Source of the DNA: Cytophagales bacterium CG12_big_fil_rev_8_21_14_0_65_40_12
GTDB lineage: Bacteria > Bacteroidota > Bacteroidia > Cytophagales > Cyclobacteriaceae
Direction of reading: 5' to 3'
Assembly (NCBI GenBank): GCA_002786855.1
Contig: PCUU01000003.1
Coordinates: 1 to 58,887, forward strand
Length of the DNA: 58,887 nucleotides
A program made the position numbers and the translations under genes. Under the pieces are notes generated by a model. That model made no database searches and was not told the origin of the DNA. It saw only the letters and a program-made list of their open reading frames with translations. Of the stretch, positions 26,767-35,713 are shown piece by piece; the stretch's first letter is position 1; every line of letters begins with the position of its first letter.

Positions 26767-27540
26767 ATGAAAACCAAACAGGAAATTGTTGAGAATTGGC
26801 TACCGCGTTATACTGGCGTGCCCAATGAAGAATTCGGGGAGTACATTCTCCTCACTAATTTCATTAACTATGTCGATATGTTCGCCAATCAATTTGGGGT
26901 GGAAGTGAGAGGGAAAGATCGGCCAATGCAATCGGCCACGGCTGAAAACATCACCATTATCAATTTTGGAATGGGAAGCGCCATGGCAGCCACAGTAATG
27001 GACTTGCTTTCTTCCATTCAACCAAAGGCGGTGCTCTTTCTTGGTAAATGTGGTGGTTTGAAAAAGAAAACTGAAATCGGAGATCTCATTCTACCTATCG
27101 CAGCCATTCGTGGAGAAGGCACCAGCAACGACTACATGCCACCTGAAATTCCAGCACTCCCCTCTTTTAGACTGCAAAGAGCGGTTTCATCCATGATCAA
27201 AAAACATGAACGCGATTACTGGACAGGCACATGCTACACTACCAATCGCAGGGTTTGGGAACATGACCGCGCCTTCAAAAAGTACCTCAGAAAAATAAGA
27301 GCAATGGCGGTTGATATGGAAACTGCTACGATTTTCACGGTTGGTTTTGTCAACCAAATCCCACACGGAGCATTATTGTTGGTTTCTGATAACCCAATGA
27401 TCCCAGAAGGTGTTAAGACCGAAGAAAGCGATAAAAAAGTCACGACTGGTTTTGTCAATGCCCATTTAGATATTGGTATCGATGCTTTGAGAGAACTCAG
27501 AGATTCAGGTGACTCCGTTAAACATTTAAGATTCGAATGA
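26767..27540 (+). CDS. amn: AMP nucleosidase
   Basis: 257 residues; the size is that of the Bacteroidota enzyme, which lacks the N-terminal domain of E. coli Amn. It splits AMP into adenine and ribose 5-phosphate. Nucleoside-phosphorylase-type features are seen: INFGMGSAMAATVMDLL, LFLGKCGGLKKKTEIGDLILPIAAIRGEGTS, and AVDMETATIF for the ribose site, then LLLVSDNPMIPEG. Start at the ATG with MKTKQEIVENWLPRYTG. Its stop overlaps the next gene's ATG (ATGA), so the two are probably co-transcribed. Confidence 0.93.
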   Translation: MKTKQEIVENWLPRYTGVPNEEFGEYILLTNFINYVDMFANQFGVEVRGKDRPMQSATAENITIINFGMGSAMAATVMDLLSSIQPKAVLFLGKCGGLKKKTEIGDLILPIAAIRGEGTSNDYMPPEIPALPSFRLQRAVSSMIKKHERDYWTGTCYTTNRRVWEHDRAFKKYLRKIRAMAVDMETATIFTVGFVNQIPHGALLLVSDNPMIPEGVKTEESDKKVTTGFVNAHLDIGIDALRELRDSGDSVKHLRFE

Positions 27541-29174
27541 TGAAGAAAACACTCATGATAGCAATCCTTGCATTGGCCCTTTGGTCATGTGGAGGTAAAA
27601 TAGAAGCTGATTTGATTATTCATAATGCAACGGTATATACAGTAGACGATGCCTTTAGCACCGCAACTGCTTTCGCAGTAAAAGACGGTAAGTTCATTGG
27701 CGTTGGCAGTGATGAAGAAATTTTGGCTGGCTTTGAGTCGAAAGAAACCATCAATTTAGAAGGCGCTCCTGTTTACCCTGGCCTGATTGATGGCCATGCC
27801 CATTTCTATCGCTATGGCCTTGGGCTTAAAAATGCTGATTTAGTTGGCACAAAATCATTCGAAGAAATCGTTGAAATCCTTAAGGCGCATCGCGCAAAAT
27901 ATCCTGATGAAGAATGGATTTTAGGCGGTGGCTGGGACCAAAATGATTGGGAAATCAAAGAATTTCCGACCAAAGACAAATTGGATGAAGCCTTCCCTAA
28001 CACGCCTGTTTTAATTTCTAGAGTGGATGGTCATGCTGCTTTGGCCAATAGTGCCGCTTTAGGGGAAAGTGAAATCTTTTCGAAAGCAAAAGAAGTAAAT
28101 GGAGGGAAAATCTACTTCGACAAAAATGGTAATGCCACAGGTCTGCTTGTCGACAATGCCATCGACTTGATTGCTAAATTTATTCCTGCTCAAACTAAAG
28201 CCGACCAAGTAGAAGCCCTATTAATGGCGCAGCAAAACTGCTTCGAAGTTGGCCTTACTTCTGTTGTAGATGCCGGTTTAGAAGTAGAAACTATTGAGTT
28301 GATCGACTCCCTCAACAAAACTGGCGATCTCAAAATGAGGCTTTATGTAATGGCTGCCCCAACCGAAGAAAACATTGATTACTTTAAGAAAAAAGGCAAA
28401 ATCAAGACTGATCATTTGAATGTTCGATCATTTAAAGTGTATGGCGATGGTGCTTTAGGCTCAAGAGGCGCAAGTCTATTGACTGATTACTCAGACGATC
28501 CAGGAAATGACGGTTTCTTGCTACAAGAAGCCGCCTATTACGATCAACTGGCAAAAACCTTTTATGATATGGGTTTCCAAATGAACACCCATTGTATTGG
28601 TGATAACTCCAATCATGTGGTCCTTGATATCTATTCGAAATACCTTCCAGAAGACAATGACCTTAGATGGAAAATTGAACATGCTCAAGTAGTTAGCAGA
28701 GACGATATTGATAAGTTTGGCAAATACAATGTTGTGCCCTCTGTTCAACCTACGCATGCCACTTCGGATATGTATTGGGCGGCAGACCGACTAGGCGAAG
28801 AAAGAGTAAAAACAGCCTATGCGTTCAAAGATTTATTAGATCAAAACGGTTATATCGCGCTCGGTAGTGATTTCCCTGTGGAAGACATTAACCCAATGTA
28901 TGGTTTCCATGCCGCTACCGCGCGTCAGGATGCTAAAAATTGGCCAGAGGGTGGATGGCAACCAGAAAACAAATTGAGCCGTGAGGAGGCCCTAAAAGGG
29001 ATGACCATTTGGGCGGCTTATTCCAATTTCGAAGAAAAGGAGAAAGGAAGTATTGAAAAAGGGAAGTTCGCTGATTTCATTATCGCGGAAAAGGATATGA
29101 TGAAAGCGCCTGAATCAGAATTGAGAAACCTCAAGGTAAAAGCTACTTATTTAGACGGAAAGAAGGTTTATTAA
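27537..29174 (+). CDS. Amidohydrolase family lipoprotein (YtcJ-like)
   Basis: 545 residues. The N terminus is a lipoprotein signal (MKKTLMIAILALALWSC, lipobox LWSC). The metal-dependent hydrolase fold shows GLIDGHAHFYRYGL, GGGWDQNDW, FKVYGDGALGSRGASLL, the His motif MNTHCIGDNSNHVVLD, KIEHAQVVSRDDIDKFG and ALGSDFPVEDINPMYGFHAA. The C terminus (GKFADFIIAEKDM) is typical of amidohydrolases. YtcJ-like members act on N-substituted amides or formamides; the actual substrate is unknown. It overlaps amn by 4 nt, and a strong terminator follows. Confidence 0.9.
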   Translation: MMKKTLMIAILALALWSCGGKIEADLIIHNATVYTVDDAFSTATAFAVKDGKFIGVGSDEEILAGFESKETINLEGAPVYPGLIDGHAHFYRYGLGLKNADLVGTKSFEEIVEILKAHRAKYPDEEWILGGGWDQNDWEIKEFPTKDKLDEAFPNTPVLISRVDGHAALANSAALGESEIFSKAKEVNGGKIYFDKNGNATGLLVDNAIDLIAKFIPAQTKADQVEALLMAQQNCFEVGLTSVVDAGLEVETIELIDSLNKTGDLKMRLYVMAAPTEENIDYFKKKGKIKTDHLNVRSFKVYGDGALGSRGASLLTDYSDDPGNDGFLLQEAAYYDQLAKTFYDMGFQMNTHCIGDNSNHVVLDIYSKYLPEDNDLRWKIEHAQVVSRDDIDKFGKYNVVPSVQPTHATSDMYWAADRLGEERVKTAYAFKDLLDQNGYIALGSDFPVEDINPMYGFHAATARQDAKNWPEGGWQPENKLSREEALKGMTIWAAYSNFEEKEKGSIEKGKFADFIIAEKDMMKAPESELRNLKVKATYLDGKKVY

Positions 29175-29212
29175 TATAAACCTTGCAGCTAAGTTTTCAC
29201 CTGACCTTGAAA

Positions 29213-29285
29213 AACCGTTAAAACGGTTCACGTCCTTTACTTTAACAACAAAGCCCACGGTTTAAACCGTGGGCTTTGTTTTTTG
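29213..29285 (+). terminator. Terminator with a perfect 32-bp palindrome plus a second hairpin
   Basis: ACAAAGCCCACGGTTT and its exact reverse complement (29248-29279) form a 16-bp stem followed by six T, ending the amidohydrolase transcript. Just upstream, AACCGTT-AA-AACGGTT (29213-29228) forms a second hairpin sharing the ACGGTT core. Confidence 0.9.
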
Positions 29286-29307
29286 TGTCTAGTTCTTCTC
29301 TCCTTGA

Positions 29308-32300
29308 TTATTCTTGAATAAGCACTTTCAAAGTGTAGCCTTTATTGTCGGTGATAATCCGCATCAGGTATAATCCGGGTACAACATTGCTCGCATCTAC
29401 TGACGCCATCACCCCGTTTTGCAGAAGCTTGGTTAAAACCACATTCCCATTCAAATCATGCATTGTGATTTGCTTCACTCTGCCTGGGATTTCACCTTTG
29501 AAGTTGATGATGCCATTCGAAGGATTAGGGTAATAACTAAAATTCGGTAGTTCATCTTCTATACCTGTGACCACTCCTGGGATATCGTAAATGATATCTC
29601 CATTTTGTATCACTACCCCATTTTCAAAAGCACCGGGAGTTCCCTCCCCTTTTTTAGTACCGTCTCCATTTCTGAAAACCATGGTCAGTCTTCTCGCACT
29701 AGCGCCCCCCAAGTTGTAATAGCTGGCTGGCGTAAATGTGATGACCCACTGATTCGGATTTGAAGCACTCTGCGTTAGCTTGCCTACCCCGTCATCTTGA
29801 CCCCAATTACCGACAACATAATTTGAATTGAATGCAGTTTCCGTAGGAGAAAGGGCCACACTTGAATGCATATAGACTTTATCGACTCCCACCAAACCCT
29901 TGTTCCCAAAACGGGCATCGAAAGTCAAGGTGATTTCAGTGTTCTGATCGAAAGAAGCAGGTGTGATGGTAATGAGTTTTCCTGCAATTTCTAGGTCGAA
30001 GAATACCACGGAACCTCTAAATCCTTTTCCGAAATTAGTATTGGCAGCATCTCTGAAAATCATGCCTATTCTCACCGCCTGGCCACTCGTGATATTGAAG
30101 TAAGCCGTTGGAGTAATTGAAATTTGCCACTTATCTGTTTCCCCAGATACTTTTGTCATTGCACCAGCAGCTCCGTCTACAACGTTCTGAAGATTCACTC
30201 CATTGACATCATCGAATACCACACCAGCATTCATAAACACTTCGCTTGCGCCTACCAAACCAGCAGTTCCATCAGGGTCTGCCTTAGTGGCATCGAAGGT
30301 AATAGTGATAGCATCATTCACAGCAAAGGTTGTAGGGTTGATGGTTACTGGATTCTGATACACTTGCACCACATTAGGGAAACCTACAGACTTACGCTGA
30401 GAGGTATAAATATGAAATTCACCCGGTTGTAAAGTCACAGTCGCAGTTGTTGAGGAGACATTGACTTCATCACCAGAGAAGAAATCGAACCAAGTACCCG
30501 TAGCAGTGTAATTTGGTGAAATTGATGCTTCTTCCAATCCGAAATTTCCAATTATTGAAATATCCAAATTCGGCCCATCAATTACGATTCGCCTTTCTGG
30601 GCCGGAGAAATCATAAGAATAAGTGGCGGCATTAAACTCGGCTAGATTCTCCGTCTTCAATTTTATTATTGCGGCAAATGCATCACGTGTAAATCTTCTA
30701 ATCGGATCTTCGTAATAACCCAAATGGAAATCTCCTGTTCCCCATGGAAAAGGCTTATTGCCTACTCTATCGTTAAAATTGATATCAATATCATAACCTA
30801 ATTCACCAAACTGCCACATCATTTTCGGGCCAGGCAAAGTGTAGAAAAAGGCTGCATTCATCTTTAATCTTTCAAGCGCGATCGTGGTGTCTCTTGTATT
30901 GTAAGTTCCTAAAGCATCTCCATCTTGAAAAACCTCATACAATTGTCGCTGTTCATCATGACTTTCTATATAACTGACATGAGTCAGGGCTTCAGCGCCT
31001 TCAAATGACGTTGAGGTATGTCCGCCTAGGGCTTGATAATAGTCATAACCTTTGTTCCTCCATGGAATCATGCCTTCAGCAGCCAAGGCTGTTTCTTCTT
31101 GATTATCACCAAAGTGCTCTAAAATCACGTAGGCATCGCTTTTCACCTCTTTGATTTTGTTATTCATTCTTTTTAGAATGTCGACCCGAGATTGATCAAA
31201 TGCCGACCAAGCTCCAACATCATTAACATTATTCTTTTGGGTAAAGCCCTTTGATAAATCGAATCGGTAACCATCAATATGATATTCTGTCAACCAATAG
31301 GCATTTACTGTATCGACAAAAGCTTGAGTATAAGTGCTTTCATGGTTGAAGTCATAACCGACATTGAATGGATGAGTTGCATCAGGGTTGAACCAAGGAC
31401 TATCCGTGGATGGTTTTCCCCCATTAAAATACATCATCACCATAGGGTTCTGGCCAAAAGCATGATTGAGCACCATATCCATGATCACTGCTATTCCATT
31501 TTCATGGCAAGTCTGAACAAAGTTTTTGAGGTCGTTCTTTGTGCCATAATACTTATCCGGTGCAAGAAAATAAGATGGATTATACCCCCAAGATTCATTG
31601 CCTTCAAACTCCATGATGGGCATCAGCTCGATGGCATTGATGCCTAAATTCTTCAAATAGCCGATGGTATCAATCAGCGTTTTGTAACTGTGGGTTTCTA
31701 CAAAGTCTCTTACTAGCAACTCATAAATCACTAAGTCTTTCTTATTGGGTTTCTGCCAAGTGGCTTCAGAAGCAGCCCAAGCAAAAGGAGTTTGACCTGT
31801 TTGGAAAGTAGTTGCTATACCGTAATCCGTTTTATCATAAACAGGTAAATTGTTGTGCACTGTATTTGGAATAAACGAATCATTATAAGGATCAGCCACT
31901 TCATCCGCCAAAGGGTCACCCACTTTGATTGTTCCTTCTACCCAATATTGAAAAACGTATTTCTGATTTGGGGTTAAGCTAGAAAGCTCGATCCAAAAGA
32001 GTTCGCCATCAGGGGTTTTATTCATTAGATTTTCAGCCTTAATTGTCCAATCGCTAAAATCGCCCACTGCATAAACAAAATCCTTACCTGGTGCCTCCAA
32101 CACAAGCGTCACTTTAGTTAAATCACTATGGTAGTTGATCCCTTTTTTCACACCAGCGGGTAAAGCCATGGTCTGTGTGTCTGAGACAAAATTAACAGAG
32201 ATGGTTTTTGAAACGTCTACACTTTCACCAGCAATGGTGGCCTCTACCTTAATCTCGGCTATTACAGACTGGGTTGGAGAGTAAGTATAAGCGATTGTTT

Positions 32301-32928
32301 TCCCAGTAGTAACACTCGCTTTTTCAACAAACCCACTGCCCTCATTTATTGAGATTTTCATTGAGGTGACATTCGCTGATGCTGTTGCAGCGACAGGAAT
32401 TGTCTCTCCATTCTGAAGGAAATAATCAGAAGCCGTTGGCGAGTCCAAAATGACAAATTTCTCAACATTTAAGTTGACAAAAATATCTCCATTGCTGGCC
32501 ACAGCACCACCTTGAAAAGTACCAGGAGTACCCGCTCCTTTTTTGGTGCCGTCTGCATTTCTAAATACCATTGCCAATCTGAAAATATTTGTACCGGCAT
32601 CTACTTTATAGTACTCACGAGCAGTTGGCCCCAAGGTAATTTCCCATTGATCGGTCTGGCCTGCTACTTTGGTCATTACTCCAATGCCATCATCTTTACC
32701 CCAGTTTCCGATCACATTATTGAATTCTGTGCCACTTGGTCCACTGGTAACAACGCCAGAATGCATGTAGACTTTGGTTGCTCCTACTAATTCCTTAGTG
32801 CCTTGAGTGGCATCAAATATCAACTTAATTTGCTGATCGCCATTGGCATCTGATGGCTCAATCTTAACGATTTGAGCGATCGAGTAGTTGGAGATTAATA
32901 TTGATAAGAGAAGTATAAGTTTCTTCAT
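29308..32928 (-). CDS. T9SS-secreted GH13 alpha-amylase with three accessory beta modules
   Basis: 1206 residues, signal peptide MKKLILLLSILISNYSIAQ. Domains: module A (~20-160), a CBM48-like region (~255-345, YAVGDFSDW), a GH13 barrel (~385-830), module B (~860-990), module C (~990-1120), and a T9SS type A sorting domain at the end (YYPNPSNGIINF ... YTLKVLIQE). The GH13 catalytic residues are visible: nucleophile D557 (DGYRFDLSKGF), acid/base E604 (ILEHFGDN) and D658 (ESHDEQ). The three modules share LVGxxxVYMHSxV, MTKVxxQxDQW and MVFRNxDGTKKGxGTPG. Starch or alpha-glucan breakdown at the cell surface is expected, but the exact specificity is not readable. No SusCD genes adjoin it. Confidence 0.92.
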   Translation of the reverse strand: MKKLILLLSILISNYSIAQIVKIEPSDANGDQQIKLIFDATQGTKELVGATKVYMHSGVVTSGPSGTEFNNVIGNWGKDDGIGVMTKVAGQTDQWEITLGPTAREYYKVDAGTNIFRLAMVFRNADGTKKGAGTPGTFQGGAVASNGDIFVNLNVEKFVILDSPTASDYFLQNGETIPVAATASANVTSMKISINEGSGFVEKASVTTGKTIAYTYSPTQSVIAEIKVEATIAGESVDVSKTISVNFVSDTQTMALPAGVKKGINYHSDLTKVTLVLEAPGKDFVYAVGDFSDWTIKAENLMNKTPDGELFWIELSSLTPNQKYVFQYWVEGTIKVGDPLADEVADPYNDSFIPNTVHNNLPVYDKTDYGIATTFQTGQTPFAWAASEATWQKPNKKDLVIYELLVRDFVETHSYKTLIDTIGYLKNLGINAIELMPIMEFEGNESWGYNPSYFLAPDKYYGTKNDLKNFVQTCHENGIAVIMDMVLNHAFGQNPMVMMYFNGGKPSTDSPWFNPDATHPFNVGYDFNHESTYTQAFVDTVNAYWLTEYHIDGYRFDLSKGFTQKNNVNDVGAWSAFDQSRVDILKRMNNKIKEVKSDAYVILEHFGDNQEETALAAEGMIPWRNKGYDYYQALGGHTSTSFEGAEALTHVSYIESHDEQRQLYEVFQDGDALGTYNTRDTTIALERLKMNAAFFYTLPGPKMMWQFGELGYDIDINFNDRVGNKPFPWGTGDFHLGYYEDPIRRFTRDAFAAIIKLKTENLAEFNAATYSYDFSGPERRIVIDGPNLDISIIGNFGLEEASISPNYTATGTWFDFFSGDEVNVSSTTATVTLQPGEFHIYTSQRKSVGFPNVVQVYQNPVTINPTTFAVNDAITITFDATKADPDGTAGLVGASEVFMNAGVVFDDVNGVNLQNVVDGAAGAMTKVSGETDKWQISITPTAYFNITSGQAVRIGMIFRDAANTNFGKGFRGSVVFFDLEIAGKLITITPASFDQNTEITLTFDARFGNKGLVGVDKVYMHSSVALSPTETAFNSNYVVGNWGQDDGVGKLTQSASNPNQWVITFTPASYYNLGGASARRLTMVFRNGDGTKKGEGTPGAFENGVVIQNGDIIYDIPGVVTGIEDELPNFSYYPNPSNGIINFKGEIPGRVKQITMHDLNGNVVLTKLLQNGVMASVDASNVVPGLYLMRIITDNKGYTLKVLIQE

Positions 32929-33078
32929 GAATGGCTATTTTCTGAACTGTTGTGAAGGCGGTATTTCGCTAATTTAAAAATAGGCGATTTAAAAGACAGA
33001 ACTTTCTATTTCGTCATTTTCTTGAACTACAAACGATTGCAGAAACTTCACTTTATACATAACTCCAATCAAAAACAT

Positions 33079-33105
33079 AAAAAAAGGCGACCAGTTTTGG
33101 TCGCC
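33079..33105 (-). terminator. Terminator of the ExbB-ExbD operon
   Basis: GGCGACC-AGTTTT-GGTCGCC, followed on the minus strand by seven T. It lies 26 nt after the last exbD stop and separates that operon from the amylase gene. Confidence 0.85.
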
Positions 33106-33130
33106 TCCTCTATTCTTATTCCTATTATCA

Positions 33131-33595
33131 TCAATTATCCTCGTCCGTTTTTTGCGGAGTAGCATACATGATTTTTCGTGCATTAGCATTTCTCAATTCA
33201 GTCTGAATATCAACAATGATTCCCATCTTAGTTTCCTTGTCTACTTTCAGAGAAATTGTGATCTGATCTCTTTCCGCTTCTGGAAGTCCATCTTTCTCTT
33301 GGTTAACCCATTGCACAATTCCATCAATCCCAATAAAGGCATCGTTTGCCTGAATCAGAGACTCAGTACCAAATTGTTCCTCTTTCGGTTCTCCAACATA
33401 AAGGTAAGTTACAAGTTTCTTCTTCTCCAGCTTCACCAATTGCTCAGCTCTCGGAATATCTTGTTTCACCTTAATTTCTGTTTCTCTTAACACGGTTGTC
33501 ACCATGAAAAAGAAAAGAAGCATGAAAATAATGTCTGGTAAGGCTGCGGTTGGAATATCCTGACTCGCATTACTTTTCTTTTTAAACTTTGACAT
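33131..33595 (-). CDS. exbD: ExbD/TolR-family biopolymer transporter, second copy
   Basis: 154 residues. A basic cytoplasmic N terminus (MSKFKKKSNASQDIPTA) precedes one membrane helix, LPDIIFMLLFFFMVTTVL, with the conserved Asp used for proton coupling. A periplasmic domain follows. ExbD dimers form a rotor-like unit within an ExbB pentamer and energise TonB-dependent uptake or a TolA-like partner. It follows the first exbD by 1 nt. No tonB is in the window. Confidence 0.92.
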   Translation of the reverse strand: MSKFKKKSNASQDIPTAALPDIIFMLLFFFMVTTVLRETEIKVKQDIPRAEQLVKLEKKKLVTYLYVGEPKEEQFGTESLIQANDAFIGIDGIVQWVNQEKDGLPEAERDQITISLKVDKETKMGIIVDIQTELRNANARKIMYATPQKTDEDN

Positions 33596-33596
33596 A

Positions 33597-34259
33597 TCAG
33601 CCTCCTACTTTAGTTGGTTCTGCAATTGAAATCGCTTTAGGAATACCACTTCTGGCCCTATCATATAAATCCAAATCTCTAGGATCATTTCTGTTCAACT
33701 TTCTGAATTCCTCAGCAGTCAAACCTACTCTTTCGCCATAGACTCTGTTATAAGCAGCATTCAACTGATCTAAAATATCAATAAAGATCTCATAACTACT
33801 TCCACGGTCAGCCTTAAGAGAAACAATCGCAGTGCCTGGGCCGTCAGATGACTCTTTTGAGCTCAGACTGTTTCGAATGTAATTCTTCATGGTGGGTGGA
33901 AGAGATTCAAAGGTTTCTCTATCGCTTACTTTTTCACTTCCTCTTTTTACATCTCCGGGGTTACCAAAGTTTATGATAAAGTCATAAACCATGTCACCAA
34001 TTTTAGAAACGTCATCTAGTGGCTCATCTTCTACCAACAGTCTATCAAGTGAGTTCACCTGAATTTTAAAGATGTTCCTTTGCTGTTGCTTCACCTCTAT
34101 AGGTTCATCATCTTCCTGTTTTGGAGGAAGCAGCAAAGTAAGTCCTTTGTTGGTAGCAATTTGAGTAGTCACCAGGAAGAAAATCAACAGTAAGAATGCG
34201 ATATCGGCCATAGAGCCGGCATTCACTTCTTGACTTCCGCTGTTCTTACTTCTTGCCAT
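33597..34259 (-). CDS. exbD: ExbD/TolR-family biopolymer transporter, first copy
   Basis: 220 residues, longer than the second copy. The N terminus is MARSKNSGSQEVNAGSM and the membrane helix ADIAFLLLIFFLVTTQI contains the conserved Asp. The periplasmic part includes a charged insert (KRGSEKVSDRETFESLPPTMKN) and STGTAIVSLKADRGSSYEIFIDILDQL-like core, then a C-terminal tail with TAEEFRKLNRNDPRD. Two different ExbDs with one ExbB are common in Bacteroidota and may form a heterodimer. The start lies 6 nt after the small membrane gene. Confidence 0.92.
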   Translation of the reverse strand: MARSKNSGSQEVNAGSMADIAFLLLIFFLVTTQIATNKGLTLLLPPKQEDDEPIEVKQQQRNIFKIQVNSLDRLLVEDEPLDDVSKIGDMVYDFIINFGNPGDVKRGSEKVSDRETFESLPPTMKNYIRNSLSSKESSDGPGTAIVSLKADRGSSYEIFIDILDQLNAAYNRVYGERVGLTAEEFRKLNRNDPRDLDLYDRARSGIPKAISIAEPTKVGG

Positions 34260-34265
34260 AATCTT

Positions 34266-34628
34266 TTATCTTACAACTCTTGCGACTGACGAATAAATCA
34301 AACCTACAATTGCTACTATTAAAAGCACCAATGTTGTAGTCATAGCACCACCAATAAGTCTGTAAGTGGTTAATGTTGAAGCTGCTGAAGGATCTACCTT
34401 ATTGGCTTCAAATGCTCTTTGGCTCACCATATCAATTTCTGTTGGTGCCATAGAATATCCAATGAAGAAAATCACCACTAATGCTACAATACCTATTCCG
34501 CTTTTAACCAAGCTTTTAGGGTTATTGAATGCATTTACAAAATTCATTCCTATGGCAGCGACTGCGGCTACACCCAACAGGATGTATGAGGCGTAAAGTC
34601 CTAAATCAATTAATTGTTCCTGATCCAT
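34266..34628 (-). CDS. Small three-helix membrane protein of the ExbB/ExbD operon
   Basis: 120 residues, with hydrophobic helices at ~10-32 (YASYILLGVAAVAAIGMNFV), ~44-60 (IGIVALVVIFFIGYSM) and ~93-113 (MTTTLVLLIVAIVGLIYSSVA). It lies between exbB and exbD with short gaps (21 and 6 nt). Proteins of this form are regular members of Bacteroidota ExbB/ExbD operons. The function is unknown; an accessory subunit of the motor is the natural inference. Confidence 0.75.
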   Translation of the reverse strand: MDQEQLIDLGLYASYILLGVAAVAAIGMNFVNAFNNPKSLVKSGIGIVALVVIFFIGYSMAPTEIDMVSQRAFEANKVDPSAASTLTTYRLIGGAMTTTLVLLIVAIVGLIYSSVARVVR

Positions 34629-34649
34629 AATAATGTGTTTTCAGGTTAA

Positions 34650-35444
34650 TTACTTAGACAAATTGTGCTTAACTAATAAATCAACTAGTGAGATAGAAGC
34701 ATCTTCCATTGAGTTAACAATAGAGTCGATTTTAGATACACAATAGTTATAGAACAATTGAAGGATAATCGCAACGATCAAACCAGCAACTGTAGTTAAA
34801 AGGGCTACTTTAATACCACCAGCAACCAAAGAAGGAGAAATATCACCTGCTGCTTGGATAGCATCGAAGGCACCAATCATACCGATTACAGTACCCATGA
34901 AACCCAACATTGGCGCCAATGAGATGAAAAGAGAAATCCAAACTAGACCTCTTTCTAATCTACCCATTTCTACAGAACCGTAAGCGATCACTGATTTTTC
35001 AACCATTTCGATCCCTTCTGACATTCTCATCAAACCTTGAGTAAAAATTGAAGCTACAGGGCCTTTTGTGCCTTTAGTTACTTCTTTAGCGGCTTCAACG
35101 CCACCAGAAGCCAAAGCATCTTCTACTTTGCTTAAAAGTTTGTTGGTGTTAGTGGTTGCCAAGTTAAGGCTGATGATTCTTTCAATAGCAATGGCTAAAC
35201 CAAGGATCAAACAGATTAATACTGGAGACATAAAGGTTGGGTCTCCTTCAATAAATTTTTGTTTGATAACTTGATCGAATGAGTCTGCTGGTTCAGCTGC
35301 CAAATCTTCAGAGTAATCTGCAGTTTCAGGATAAGTGTCTACAACTGCCTCAGTAGCGGTCGTATCTGTACCATCCTGAGCGTATGCATTGATACCAATC
35401 GACAGCGCGCCTAAGATCATCAATAGTGAGAATAACTTTTTCAT
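34650..35444 (-). CDS. exbB: MotA/TolQ/ExbB proton channel protein
   Basis: 264 residues. A signal-like N terminus (KLFSLLMILGALSIGINAYAQ) and an acidic stretch are followed by three membrane helices: MSPVLICLILGLAIAIERIISLN, RGLVWISLFISLAPMLGFMGTVIGMIGAFDAI and a last one (GIKVALLTTVAGLIVAIILQLFYNY). The GFMGTVIGM and LLTTVAGL motifs are those of the ExbB/TolQ proton path. It is the first gene of the operon and runs, with the small protein and two ExbDs, as a complete energy-transducing motor without TonB nearby. Confidence 0.94.
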   Translation of the reverse strand: MKKLFSLLMILGALSIGINAYAQDGTDTTATEAVVDTYPETADYSEDLAAEPADSFDQVIKQKFIEGDPTFMSPVLICLILGLAIAIERIISLNLATTNTNKLLSKVEDALASGGVEAAKEVTKGTKGPVASIFTQGLMRMSEGIEMVEKSVIAYGSVEMGRLERGLVWISLFISLAPMLGFMGTVIGMIGAFDAIQAAGDISPSLVAGGIKVALLTTVAGLIVAIILQLFYNYCVSKIDSIVNSMEDASISLVDLLVKHNLSK

Positions 35445-35538
35445 AGTCTAGTTTTGATTAATAAAGGGTTAAAACGGTTTCTAAATTATTAATAATAATG
35501 GTTAAAAGAAATTTATACTTAAAATTTTAGTTGATATG

Positions 35539-35625
35539 CGGAGAGAGAGGGATTCGAACCCTCGATACCCTTTCGGGTATACACACTTTCCAGGCGTGCT
35601 CCTTCAACCACTCGGACACCTCTCC
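35539..35625 (-). tRNA. tRNA-Ser (anticodon GGA)
   Basis: 87 nt. The acceptor stem is GGAGAGG/TCTCTCC, the anticodon loop CTGGAAA gives GGA, and there is a long type II variable arm (TATACCC-GAAA-GGGTAT). The T arm is GAGGG-TTCGAAT-CCCTC and the discriminator is G. The 3' CCA is not encoded. It reads UCC and UCU serine codons. Confidence 0.97.
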
Positions 35626-35713
35626 TTGGATAATGCGCATCTCGCAAGGTGACAAATAAATCAATAAAATAACCTTTATGCAAGCGCATTTTTGTTTTTG
35701 TATGCTTATAAAA

